Below are positions 31,272 to 41,099 of a DNA stretch of 47,028 nucleotides, piece by piece. The position numbers and the translations under genes were made by a program. Source of the DNA: Lingula anatina (Eukaryota; Brachiopoda; Lingulata; Lingulida; Lingulidae). The notes beneath the pieces were generated by a model. The model was not told the origin of the DNA. It was given only the letters and a program-made list of their open reading frames with translations, and ran no database searches. The stretch lies in assembly GCF_001039355.2 (NCBI RefSeq), contig NW_019773581.1, forward strand, positions 595,094 through 642,121, read 5' to 3'. Numbering within the stretch: the stretch's first letter is position 1; every line of letters begins with the position of its first letter.

Positions 31272-32672
31272 ATTAATGTTTAACTATTTGAAGTCATGGA
31301 CTTTGGCAGTCTTTTCAATGTAACATTCAGTTTTCTAAATTATATTGTTGAAAAAATCTTTTTCATTAAACTCAGTCAACTGATGAGCTTATCACAGATT
31401 TTTATTATTGTTCAGCATCATTTGTCCACATTTCACAAATATTGGACAAGATGTGTCAAAATTATTTACATTTAACTATTTTATACCATGAAATTTGGCC
31501 GTCTTTTCAGTGTTATTTTCAGTTTTGTCAAATTTATTGTCCTAAAAAAATCTTTTTCATCGAACTCAGTCAACTGATGAGCTTATCACAGATTTTTAAT
31601 ATTGTTCAGCATCATTTGTCCAAATTCCACAAATATTGGACAAGATTTGTCAAAATTATTAACGTTTAACTATATTTTACCATGAAATTTGGCAGTCTTT
31701 TCAGTGTAATTTCCAGTTTTGTCAAATTTTTTGTCCGAAAAAAATCTTTTTCATTGGACCCAGTCAACTGATGAGCTTATCACAGATTTTTATTATTGTT
31801 CAGCATCATTTGTCCAAATTCCACAAATATTGGACAAGATTTGTCAAAATTATTAACATTTAACTATTTGAAGTCGTGGACTTTGGCAGTCTTTTCAATG
31901 TAACATTCAGTTTTCTAACTTATACTGTCGAAAAAATCTTTTTCACTAGAAACAGTCAACTGATGAGGTTATCACAGATTTTTAGTGTTGTTATGCATCA
32001 TCTCTCCACATTTCACAGATATTGGTTTAGATTTGTCAAAATTATTAACGTTTAACTATATTAAGGCACCAAATTTGGCAGACTTCTCAATGTAATTTTC
32101 AGTTTTTTCAAATTTATATGCTCTGAAAATATCTTTTTCATGAGACACAGTCAATTGATGAGCTTTTCACAGGTTTTTATTGTTGTTATGCATCATCTAT
32201 CTAAATGTCGCAAATATTGGACTAGATTTGTCAAAATTATTAATGTTTAACTATTTTAAGGCATAGCATTGTCAGTGTTTACAATGTCATTTTCAGTTTT
32301 CTCAGATTTATATGTTCTGTAAAAATCTTTTTCATTGGACATTGTCAACTGATTTGCTTTTCACAGATTGTTATTGATGTTATGCATGATTGGTACAAAT
32401 TTCACAAATATTGGACTTGATTTGTCAAAATTATTAATGTTTAACTATTTGAAGTCATGGACTTTGGTAGTCTTTTCAGTGTTATTTTTATTAGACACAG
32501 TCAACTGTTAAACTTAACTTTATCAAAGTAATTAATGTTTAACTATTTTAGTGTGTGAAATTTGTCAATTTTTAAAATTTAATTTTCACTTTTTTCAAAT
32601 ATATTGTTCCTTTTCCAGGTAACCTTTTCCATACAGCGTGGTGGGTTTTTTGATGAACTGATTCTTCCTGTC
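31272..32672 (+). repeat. Satellite B, right array
   Basis: GTCAAAATTATT markers at about 31456, 31650, 31842, 32034, 32233 and 32427 give a period of 192-199 bp, the most regular part of the array. It ends at a single N at 32673 within a truncated exon-like module. Confidence 0.9.
32629..32672 (+). pseudogene. Exon-like module in satellite B, copy 2 (cut by gap)
   Basis: Starts after TTTTCCAG at 32628 and matches the first 44 bp of the module before the N at 32673. Confidence 0.7.
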
Positions 32673-32673
32673 N

Positions 32674-33595
32674 CACCTGTTAAGCTTAACTTTACCAAAG
32701 TTATTAATGTTTAACTATTTTAGTCTGTGAAATTTGTCAATTTTTAAAATTTAATTTTCACTTTTTTCAAATATATTGTTCTTTTTCCAGGTGACCATTT
32801 CCATACAGCGTGGTAGGTTTTTTGAAGAACTGATTCTTCGTGTCTGGTCATGGCTAATTCCTGTAGAAAAAACAGGCAGTGAAAGACAACAGCAAGAGCA
32901 ATGGTCTTTCTCATCCATGTGTAGAATAGATGGTATGTGGCAAGCTTTAGGACATTGTCAAATGATGTTTGTACAAATTTCACAAATATTGGACTAGATA
33001 TGTCAAAATTATTAACATTTTACTATTTGAAGTCATGGTCTTTTCAATGTAACATTCAGTTTTCTCAATTATATTGTCGAAAAAATCTTTTTCACTAGAA
33101 ACAGTCAACTGATGAGGTTTTCACAGATTTTTATTGTTGTTATGCATCATCTCTCCAAATTTCACAGATATTGGACTAGATTTGTCAAAATTATTAACGT
33201 TTTACAATTTTAAGGCATAGCATTGTCAGTGTTTTCAATGTCATTTTCAGTTTTCTCAAATTTATATGTTCTGAAAAAATCTTTTTTCATTGGACATTGT
33301 CAACTGATTTGCTTTTCACAGATTTTTATTGATGTTAAGCATGATTGGTACAAATTTCACAAATATTGGACTTGATTTGTCAAAATTATTAACGTTTAAC
33401 TATTTGAAGTCATGGACTTTGGCAATCTTTTCAGTGTTATTTTCAGTTCCAAAAATATCCTTTTTATTAGACACAGTCAACTGTTAAGCTTAACTTTACC
33501 AAAGTTATTAAAGTTTTACATATTTTAGTCTGTGAAATTTGTCAATTTTTAAAATTTAATTTTCACTTTTTTCAAATATATTGTTCTTTTTCCAG
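32674..33595 (+). repeat. Satellite B with module copy 3
   Basis: Monomers continue on both sides of module copy 3. The stretch 32676-32790 nearly repeats 32500-32628, so the N at 32673 may mark a collapsed or duplicated join. Confidence 0.85.
32791..32966 (+). pseudogene. Exon-like module in satellite B, copy 3 (open frame)
   Basis: After the acceptor-like TTGTTCTTTTTCCAG the frame reads VTISIQRGRFFEELILRVWS and continues open through IDGMWQALGHCQMM into satellite. It differs from copy 4 at six codons, all amino-acid changing. The module is therefore not under obvious coding constraint, although its frame is intact. Confidence 0.6.
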
Positions 33596-33778
33596 GTGAC
33601 CTTTTCCATACAGCGTGGTGGGTTTTTTGATGAACTGATTCTTCCTGTCTGGTCATGGCTAATTCCTGTAGAAAAAACAGGCAGTGAAAGACAACAGCAA
33701 GAGCAATGGTTTTTCTCATCCATGTGTAGAATAGATGGTATGTGGCAAGCTTTAGGACATTGTCAAATGGTGTGCTAA
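33596..33778 (+). pseudogene. Exon-like module in satellite B, copy 4 (best preserved)
   Basis: TTGTTCTTTTTCCAG acceptor, then 60 codons and a TAA at 33776-33778. The peptide starts VTFSIQRGGFFDELILPVWS and ends GMWQALGHCQMVC. A shared 3' flank (about 33780-33870, also at 28254-28345 and in part at 34130-34190) includes GTAAGGAGGAATCTGCAT. It looks like a terminal exon with 3' UTR carried along in the satellite. No protein family is recognised, and no ATG or upstream exon belongs to it here. Confidence 0.55.
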
Positions 33779-33779
33779 A

Positions 33780-34280
33780 CCCAATTCTAGAAATCAGTTG
33801 TAAGGAGGAATCTGCATCTGGTATTGGTAGTAAGGAGAAGTCTTGAATGGGTATATATTTTTATTCAGAGGACAATTATGGGTCATTTGTCACCTCTTAC
33901 ACAAACAAACTCAAATCATAACATTTGATGTTAAATGTGAGGCTAATTTTATGTTGTGAAATTGAAAAAAATGTTTTCGGTAATTCTCACTCTTCTCATA
34001 CAATTTGCCAATAAACTACACTTCTAATACACACAGTCAACTGATAAGCTTATTATCCATGTGTACAATAGATGGTATGTGGCAAAACTTACGACATTCA
34101 GTGATTGTGAAATGGTGTGCTGAACCTGACTCCAGAAAACCTTTGTAAGGAGGAACCTCCATCTTGTATCAGTAGAAAGGAATGGGTATATGTTGTATTC
34201 TAGATCTCAATTTTGGACAATTTGCCACCTTTACACAAGCAAACAAATTATCATGTTTGATGTTTCATTAGAGACTGAAT
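33780..34280 (+). repeat. Module 3' flank and partial module copy 5
   Basis: TCCATGTGTACAATAGATGG near 34055 and the following GTGTGCTGAACC are the end of another module copy, lacking its 5' part and with the stop region mutated. Satellite words continue around it. Confidence 0.6.
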
Positions 34281-34281
34281 G

Positions 34282-34387
34282 ATATCCCAGCAGGCAAACG
34301 ACATTGATTCTAAGTTGATTCAACGTTGATCCACCAAAATTAACGTTGATTCAACGGTGAATCAATGTCGTTTGTCTGCTGGGATAT
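34282..34387. mobile_element. 106-bp MITE with 29-bp inverted termini
   Basis: Arms 34282-34310 and 34359-34387 (ATATCCCAGCAGGCAAACGA and onward) are inverted copies with one mismatch. The centre is itself palindromic, with TTCAACGTTGAT and AACGTTGATTCAACGG. No coding capacity. The CAACGTTG core links it in style to the modules flanking satellite A. Confidence 0.8.
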
Positions 34388-34760
34388 TGCATTATTAAAA
34401 TATTTGTTTTCAATAATTCTCACTCTTCTCATACAAGTTGCCAATAAGCTACACTTCTGTTACACACAGTCAACTGATAAGCTTATCACAGATATCTGCA
34501 GTTGTTAAGTTTCATTTTTTCAAAATTTAAAAGAAATTGAATAGAATTGACAAAATTATTAGTCATAATAACTCTTCGTTTTGGCATAAATTTGGATTTT
34601 CCTGGAGTAAAGGGCAATTTTCCCGTACTTATCAATGGTCAACAACCCCATTCCTGCATTCAAAGTTAGTCCAGGGTTTTTTTCCTAAAAGTTTGGATTT
34701 TTTGTTAAAATGTCTTAAGAGATTTTAACAAAAAACCAAACTTCGAAGACGGAGCCTTCT
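34388..34760 (+). repeat. Diverged satellite B remnants
   Basis: CAGTCAACTGATAAGCTTAT near 34465 and GACAAAATTATTAG near 34548 mark decayed monomers. No gene seen. Confidence 0.55.
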
Positions 34761-34994
34761 CTGACATTGCATAGTCGTGGGATATTGAGCAAGATTTTCT
34801 GGTGACCTACTTAAAACCGCAGGAAAAGCAGACAGCAACAACACTATATAACAATAATATAAGATTCATAAGATATATTCGTCTTATTGCTCAAAATGCA
34901 TTTATATCTACAATGTGTGCAATTCTGGACTTTTCCTTATTCAAAGCACTGTACAAAAACTTGCAACTTACGTATGAGGATTGCATCACGCATC

Positions 34995-35160
34995 TGCTTT
35001 CTTATGCCGCCATTTGTTGTTCTGGTCTTGAATGAACGTGAGAAATCACGTGACACCCTAACGTCATTGGCAATGGATGCCTTGACAACCGGGAAGAAAG
35101 GCATCGCAAGCCCAATTGACAAGCACAGATTTCAGTTTTACTACAATAACAGCCATTTTA
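34995..35160. promoter_or_regulatory. Cluster of promoter-type motifs
   Basis: Within 165 bp: GCCGCCATTT (35006-35015, YY1-like), TCACGTGA (35046-35053, E-box/USF-like), ACGTCA (35061-35066, CRE-like), ATTGG (35066-35070, inverted CCAAT) and AGCCATTT (35151-35158). GC content is above that of the neighbours. Such clusters are typical of TATA-less housekeeping promoters, but no adjacent gene is confirmed. A frame of 160 codons (34887-35369, plus) overlaps it without recognisable domains. Confidence 0.3.
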
Positions 35161-36020
35161 GTGGTAAAGTGCAATATATTTTCATGCGTTGTTTACAATG
35201 TATTTTTTGCGGAATTTTGAATCTCAAAGGAAGAGTTATTATTGCTTTAATGTTTAACTATATTTGTGATGGTAATTTGTTACATTTTAAGTCTTATTAT
35301 ACCTCTAGCACAGTGCTGGCGGTACCTATGGTTTTAGTCCCGACTGGTATTGTCCGGTGGCTCCACTAGCACCGTTGGTTCCGTCAGCTCTGCTGCCACG
35401 TCACCTTTACTGCTTGTCCTCTTAAACTACAAGAGCCCCTGTATCTAACTTTTGTATTAATATTATGGGCAGGTATTACCCTTAGGGTCATCTTTCATCT
35501 TTGTGAGTTTGAGGTCAATTGGTGCATCTGGAGAAGCGTCCATTAGATTTCTAAACTGAAAACTCTAATCCTGGCACCATAAATGCTAGAAACCTCTTGT
35601 TTAGTGCATTTTATAGAGCATGTCAAGCAAAAGACTAGGGATGGTGTCTGTTTTTTTTTTTTTTTTTAGCCATGAATCGCACTTTCCAAATTTTCAAGCT
35701 CTGATACATATACAATTGAACTTGGATAGGAAGTTTTATATTCTCATCCCTACTGCAACCTTGGATTTGAATTTTTACTTCTCCCCACAATTTTGTTATA
35801 AATTGAAATATTCTTTAAAAAATTGAGAATTCTTGTTTAATGCATAAAGTTTGTCAAGCAAAACACTGGAGGTGGACTCCCTTTTTTGTTTCTATAAGAA
35901 TTCGCTTACTCCAGCTGGTGGCATAATACCCGGAGGTGGTATCCCCTCTCTGATCCTGTAGTTTTTACCTTTTTTAAATGAACTGTGAAAGAAAAAACAC
36001 TTCAGTATTTTTTTTTTTTT
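35161..36020. other. Unassigned, ends in a gap
   Basis: No supported gene. T-runs at 35651-35666 and before the gap at 36021. Confidence 0.4.
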
Positions 36021-36979
36021 NNNNNNNNNNNNNNNNNNNNNNNNNNNNNNNNNNNNNNNNNNNNNNNNNNNNNNNNNNNNNNNNNNNNNNNNNNNNNNNN
36101 NNNNNNNNNNNNNNNNNNNNNNNNNNNNNNNNNNNNNNNNNNNNNNNNNNNNNNNNNNNNNNNNNNNNNNNNNNNNNNNNNNNNNNNNNNNNNNNNNNNN
36201 NNNNNNNNNNNNNNNNNNNNNNNNNNNNNNNNNNNNNNNNNNNNNNNNNNNNNNNNNNNNNNNNNNNNNNNNNNNNNNNNNNNNNNNNNNNNNNNNNNNN
36301 NNNNNNNNNNNNNNNNNNNNNNNNNNNNNNNNNNNNNNNNNNNNNNNNNNNNNNNNNNNNNNNNNNNNNNNNNNNNNNNNNNNNNNNNNNNNNNNNNNNN
36401 NNNNNNNNNNNNNNNNNNNNNNNNNNNNNNNNNNNNNNNNNNNNNNNNNNNNNNNNNNNNNNNNNNNNNNNNNNNNNNNNNNNNNNNNNNNNNNNNNNNN
36501 NNNNNNNNNNNNNNNNNNNNNNNNNNNNNNNNNNNNNNNNNNNNNNNNNNNNNNNNNNNNNNNNNNNNNNNNNNNNNNNNNNNNNNNNNNNNNNNNNNNN
36601 NNNNNNNNNNNNNNNNNNNNNNNNNNNNNNNNNNNNNNNNNNNNNNNNNNNNNNNNNNNNNNNNNNNNNNNNNNNNNNNNNNNNNNNNNNNNNNNNNNNN
36701 NNNNNNNNNNNNNNNNNNNNNNNNNNNNNNNNNNNNNNNNNNNNNNNNNNNNNNNNNNNNNNNNNNNNNNNNNNNNNNNNNNNNNNNNNNNNNNNNNNNN
36801 NNNNNNNNNNNNNNNNNNNNNNNNNNNNNNNNNNNNNNNNNNNNNNNNNNNNNNNNNNNNNNNNNNNNNNNNNNNNNNNNNNNNNNNNNNNNNNNNNNNN
36901 NNNNNNNNNNNNNNNNNNNNNNNNNNNNNNNNNNNNNNNNNNNNNNNNNNNNNNNNNNNNNNNNNNNNNNNNNNNNNNN
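36021..36979. other. Assembly gap (959 N)
   Basis: Both edges are T-runs; satellite B resumes on the right. Confidence 0.98.
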
Positions 36980-37650
36980 TTTTTTTTTCAAAGTAATTAT
37001 CAGTTTTTTTCAAATATGTTGTCCTAAAAATTACTTTCATAACATACAGTTAACTGATCAGCTTATCTTAGATTATTTCAGTTGCTAAGCTACAGTTGTA
37101 CAAGTTTCACAAACATGAGAGTACATCTCACAGGGTTAATAACATTTAACTATTTTAATCTGGGGAATATAGCAGTTTTTTAAATGCAGTTTGCACTCTT
37201 CTGAAATATATATTGTTAAAAAATACACAGTCAATTCACATTCATCAGTTAATTACACAGTGAACTGATGAGCTTATCACATTTTTATTATTGTTAAGCA
37301 GCGTTTGTACAAGTATCAAAAATATGGGACCAGATTTGTCAAAATTATTAACGTTTAACGTTTTCAAGCCGTGGAATTTGCCAGTTTTTTTAAATGTAAT
37401 TTTCAGTTTTCTGCAATATATTGTCCAAAAAAAATTTTTCATCATAGACAATCAACTGATAAGCTTGTCTCAGATTTATACAGTTGTTAAGCTTCAGTTG
37501 TACAAATGTCACAAACATTGGACTTGATATGTCATTATTATTAATGTTTAACTGTTTTTATCCATGGCTTTTGCCAGTCTTTTAAGTCTAGTTTTCACTT
37601 CTCAAAAATTCACTTCAATTACACACAGTCAACAGATAAGCTTACCTCAG
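36980..37650 (+). repeat. Satellite B, diverged right-hand end
   Basis: Monomers with CAGTTAACTGATCAGCTTAT, GATTTGTCAAAATTATTAAC and TTTCAGTTTTCTGCAATATA, more diverged than those around the BEL element. It fades out at about 37650. Confidence 0.8.
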
Positions 37651-38181
37651 TCATAATTAATGTGCTCTTTCTCTTAGACTGAAACACAGATGTAGGTTTA
37701 ACGTTTAAATTTCCCCACTTTCACTATTCACAGTTTGGCATATTTTAATTGTGATTTAATAAGTATTTACATGGGCCTCAAGTCCTGTGTTTACTACATT
37801 ATTTTAATATCCACGACACATGTATTTCTTTATTGAAAACAGGTTATCATGATGCTGTGAAGCATTGGGTAACAAAACATAAACATTATACAGTATCAAA
37901 CATTTTGTTCACTTCCATTTTAAATGGCTTCCTTAATTTACCCCCAGTACAGCGACAGTAGACTGTTTTCATGTCAGTGTTTCTACCATGTGTTATATAT
38001 CTGTATGTACACATGACAGCTTTTCTGCCTCGTCACACGTGTACAGTATGTTTATCGTCCTCCTTAAGAAGTCCAAATAAACCGGCGTGACGGGAAAAGT
38101 ACGTTACATACACCTGTGCATATACTGTAGATTCATGTGTGGACATACAAAGACGTAGATGTCATATTCAGCTACATGTAG
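37651..38181. other. Unassigned single-copy-like DNA
   Basis: No gene, RNA or repeat recognised. Confidence 0.35.
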
Positions 38182-38347
38182 CAGGGGCGTAACCAGACCT
38201 TTTAAAATTGTACGCACAGATTTTGAAAATTCCCAGGTACGATTATATTCCGTGAAAAATACACTGAATTTGTGGAGAATAATATCATGGTTGGCTCAAA
38301 AAATTGTACGCACAGTGCATCCATGCGTATGCCTGGTTACGCCCCTG
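38182..38347. mobile_element. 166-bp MITE with CAGGGGCGTAACCAG termini
   Basis: The 15-bp termini (38182-38196 and 38333-38347) are perfect inverted copies, and the inner ATTGTACGCACAG words are also inverted. TGTAG lies on both sides (38177-38181 and 38348-38352), a possible 5-bp target duplication. CAGGGGCG-type termini occur in several hAT-like and related non-autonomous families. No coding capacity. Confidence 0.85.
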
Positions 38348-39180
38348 TGTAGTATGTTGATATCATAATGTGACTGGTACTTATTGCAACAGAGACGATC
38401 ATATTTTCCTCCAGGTGGCGTTATAGTACTGCCCAGTTTGTCAAACATGGCGAAAACTGTTCAGATAAAAGCAGTGGACCATTTTAGAATCGCCATTGAC
38501 CTACATAATATTATTTCATTTTGGGTGTTTTCTTCTGGTTTCTTTTTTAAATATATTTAACACAAATGCACTATATATATATGCATTTTGATTTTAGTAA
38601 ATTGTTAATCAAGTTTTGCTTGTCAGATAAGAGTGAGGGTTGGACAGAAAAGCCCCTCCCCCATAAAGCAAATTGAACCTACTCTCTGGGAAGAGTTGTT
38701 ACACCTAACGTGATCAGGGAGTGGATGCGAGGCGGTCTGGAAACTAAGTATACGAATATTTATGTTTTAACCTTTTCAGTATAACGTTTTAATGTATCAA
38801 TGTTAGGGATTTAATGTTCACTTATTTGTAATTAATTTTATGAAAAGAACTGTGACGCGTGCATGTATAAAAATGGTTTGGCCACTCCCCAGTGTTTCCT
38901 CCACAACATTTTGCTTCCTCCATAACTTCACCTTATCACGACGTCCTCTGGAAATGAAAACTATTTCGGACTTCGTTAGTTGAAAAAGTATCGTCAGTTG
39001 AAGACGTACAAGAAGCAATCAAAAAAAGGGGAAATGCTGTGGAATCTCTCCATTTAAATTCCTATTTACTGACATGTAAATATTTGTAGTAAGCGGTTGG
39101 AGGTCGAAATAAAAAGAGCATAACAGACAGTAGGTATGCTGTATAAGTATTACACTTCCATTTCTAATTTCGGCACGATT
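38348..39180. other. Unassigned; possible start codons only
   Basis: An ATG in a good context (CAAACATGGCG, 38447) opens a 37-codon frame with no recognised homologue. No other supported feature. Confidence 0.25.
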
Positions 39181-39266
39181 TCACTGGTCCAGTTGTACTA
39201 TTTCAGTCCGTTGAATATATAAGTCACTAGTCCAGTTGTACTATTTCAGTCCGTTGAATATATAAG
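39181..39266. repeat. 43-bp tandem duplication carrying TATATAAG
   Basis: Two near-identical 43-bp units (one G/A difference seen), each with TTGTACTATTTCAGTCCG and GAATATATAAGT. The high identity indicates a recent duplication. Each unit contains a TATA-like box. Confidence 0.9.
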
Positions 39267-39448
39267 TTGAATTATAGCTACACTGTAGAGATTTTTGTGT
39301 GACGGGAGCTTTAAATATTGTGGCTTCACTGGCCAACAATGTAAACCCTACAAGGCATAGGGGGCGAACTGATAGCGCAAAATACTGTTTCAAACAAATG
39401 TTAATCGTTCTGTTGATATCTTTAAAATAAAGCAACTAGAAACATGAC

Positions 39449-39790
39449 ATGTTTAAGACTGCGTGGTCGTCAGATACAGGTTTGGTTTATTTCAGTAAAG
39501 ATATCTGTCCCTTATGCCTTTCAACGTGCTCTATTCTCGTAAGACCTTCAAGTTTGCCGCCGTGGCCTTTGTTAAATGGTACTACAATAATGATTACCCT
39601 CTACCAGGGCCATAGATTGATTTTTAACTTGATACACGTTTTCACAGATATGTTTCTAGTTAAACGATGGGACTTTTCTGTCCTGCGTACGTCAGAGAAA
39701 AGTGCACATGAATTCAGTGGCCCTGGGAGATTGTTGGATATTATACACGCGACCAAGAAAGTTCGGAAACGTGAAATTGTTTTTCAATAA
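39449..39790 (+). CDS. Open frame of 113 codons, hypothetical
   Basis: Plus-strand frame from ATG 39449 to TAA 39788-39790, about 180 bp after the duplicated TATA-like units. The N-terminal half is Ser/Pro/Leu-rich, and the end is basic (ATKKVRKREIVFQ). AATAAA-like sequence follows. No domain, signal peptide or homologue is recognised. It may be chance; the TATA-like units only mildly favour a transcribed gene. Confidence 0.22.
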   Translation: MFKTAWSSDTGLVYFSKDICPLCLSTCSILVRPSSLPPWPLLNGTTIMITLYQGHRLIFNLIHVFTDMFLVKRWDFSVLRTSEKSAHEFSGPGRLLDIIHATKKVRKREIVFQ

Positions 39791-39867
39791 TAAAAAAAAT
39801 GTAATGTGTTGGGAAAATCTGTGGAAATAAAGATAAACACATGGTGGGTTCATTATCCAACAATATT

Positions 39868-39920
39868 TCGTTAAAATATTTACCGTAAAAATATTTACCG
39901 TTAAAATATTTACCTAAAAA
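39868..39920. repeat. Short tandem repeat (TTAAAATATTTACCG)n
   Basis: Three to four diverged 15-17 bp units. Confidence 0.8.
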
Positions 39921-40638
39921 ATAATAATGGTTATTTTGTAACTATTCAAAATAACAATGTTTCCGAACTTTTTAGGGCGAAAGTACCAGCAAGGTAACGA
40001 GTGGTGACTTGGCGTTACGTTGTCGTGCGAATAAAGTATGCACAAATATGGAAACTTTTGATCGTCGAGATCGTCATTTTTTTCATAAGACAAAAGTGAG
40101 TGTTTTGAAAGATCATTTGGAAGTTACAACAATTTACTGATATATTTTTCTGACAGTAATTTCATGAAATGTTCCCTTTTTCATGTTTTATGCTATAGTA
40201 ATAATAAATCAAATAAATCATGTAAATATAGAAATAGTCACAAGTTATTGATCTTATTAGTCAGTGACGCACACATGTTGTGTGATAATTGATGAACTGC
40301 TTTATATATCCTTTTAATTACTGTCAATTTCTCAAATTTGATCTGAATTTTTTTTAAATGCTTGTAGATATTGATAACACCATACCATGAACGAGTAGTT
40401 AAGTTGACCGTTTATTGGTGAAATGTAATATATTTGTTGTATATGTTACGCCTTTGAGATATAACTTTTGTCTTACATGCATGTCTTACGGATATTCAAA
40501 GTGATTAAATAGTGATTTAAGTGTTCTTAAACTTGGTAGTTTTACACTAAAATGCTTAAATATAATAAATACGTAGTTGTTTGGCACTGAATAAAGACTT
40601 TCCAAATACACAAAACGTCTTAGTTATTACTTTGACGG
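39921..40638. other. Unassigned
   Basis: No gene confirmed. A short ATG frame at about 40051 runs into a strong donor-like GTGAGT (about 40097), which could be a first coding exon, but nothing downstream supports it. Confidence 0.25.
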
Positions 40639-40892
40639 TTGCGTTTCTCAGCGGCAACCTGGGGTTGGGCTTTGAACTTGTCTTACTTTTCTAAAATTTC
40701 TTTAATGTATTGGGATATATTAGAAGTTAACTTTGGTTACTACAATAATTTCATTGACTCAGTGGTACCCCTCGGGTTTGGGTTCGTTTCCTGGTTCGGG
40801 TACTTGGAAATCATTGAATACTTTTCAAGGGGCTTTACAGAAATTTCCCTTTGGTTACTATAAGAGGAAAGTCTTCCCGAGGAGGGTGGGTG

Positions 40893-41090
40893 GGAACAGT
40901 TAGAGGAGTAGGTAACGCGCTTGCCTCTGAGTCAAAAAGTCCCAAGTTCGAAACCTGGCGCTTCTGGGTCCCAGCAAATTACCTTTTGCAAAAAAATTCA
41001 AATAAGCAAGGTAAACTAATACAAGAGGCTCTATAGGTAAGACTACAGACTTGTGCACTGGAGAACGAGAGTTCGAATAGAGCTAAAGGG
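40893..41090 (+). mobile_element. tRNA-derived SINE heads (two)
   Basis: 40893-40965 has the layout of a tRNA gene body: a D-arm-like AGTAGGTAACGCGCTTGCCT, an anticodon-region-like stretch, and a B box AAGTTCGAAACCTGG. A second tRNA-like body at 41030-41090 has GGTAAGACTACAGACTTGTG and a B box GAGTTCGAATAG. Neither folds as a complete tRNA by eye. They fit tRNA-derived SINEs or pseudogenes with internal Pol III promoters, not functional tRNAs. Confidence 0.5.
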
Positions 41091-41099
41091 AACAGAAGG

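Noticed and set aside
34887-35369. 160-codon plus-strand frame
   Set aside because: No recognisable domain, overlaps a motif cluster better read as promoter-like, and composition changes along the frame.
36021-36979. Frames of 329-382 codons on both strands
   Set aside because: They consist of N translated as unknown residues.
38447-38560. 37-codon gene starting in a good context (CAAACATGGCG)
   Set aside because: No homologue, quickly AT-rich and hydrophobic, and no splice or polyA support; kept only as a remark.
40893-40965. Functional tRNA gene
   Set aside because: The A-box side and acceptor stem do not pair properly by eye; it fits a SINE head better.
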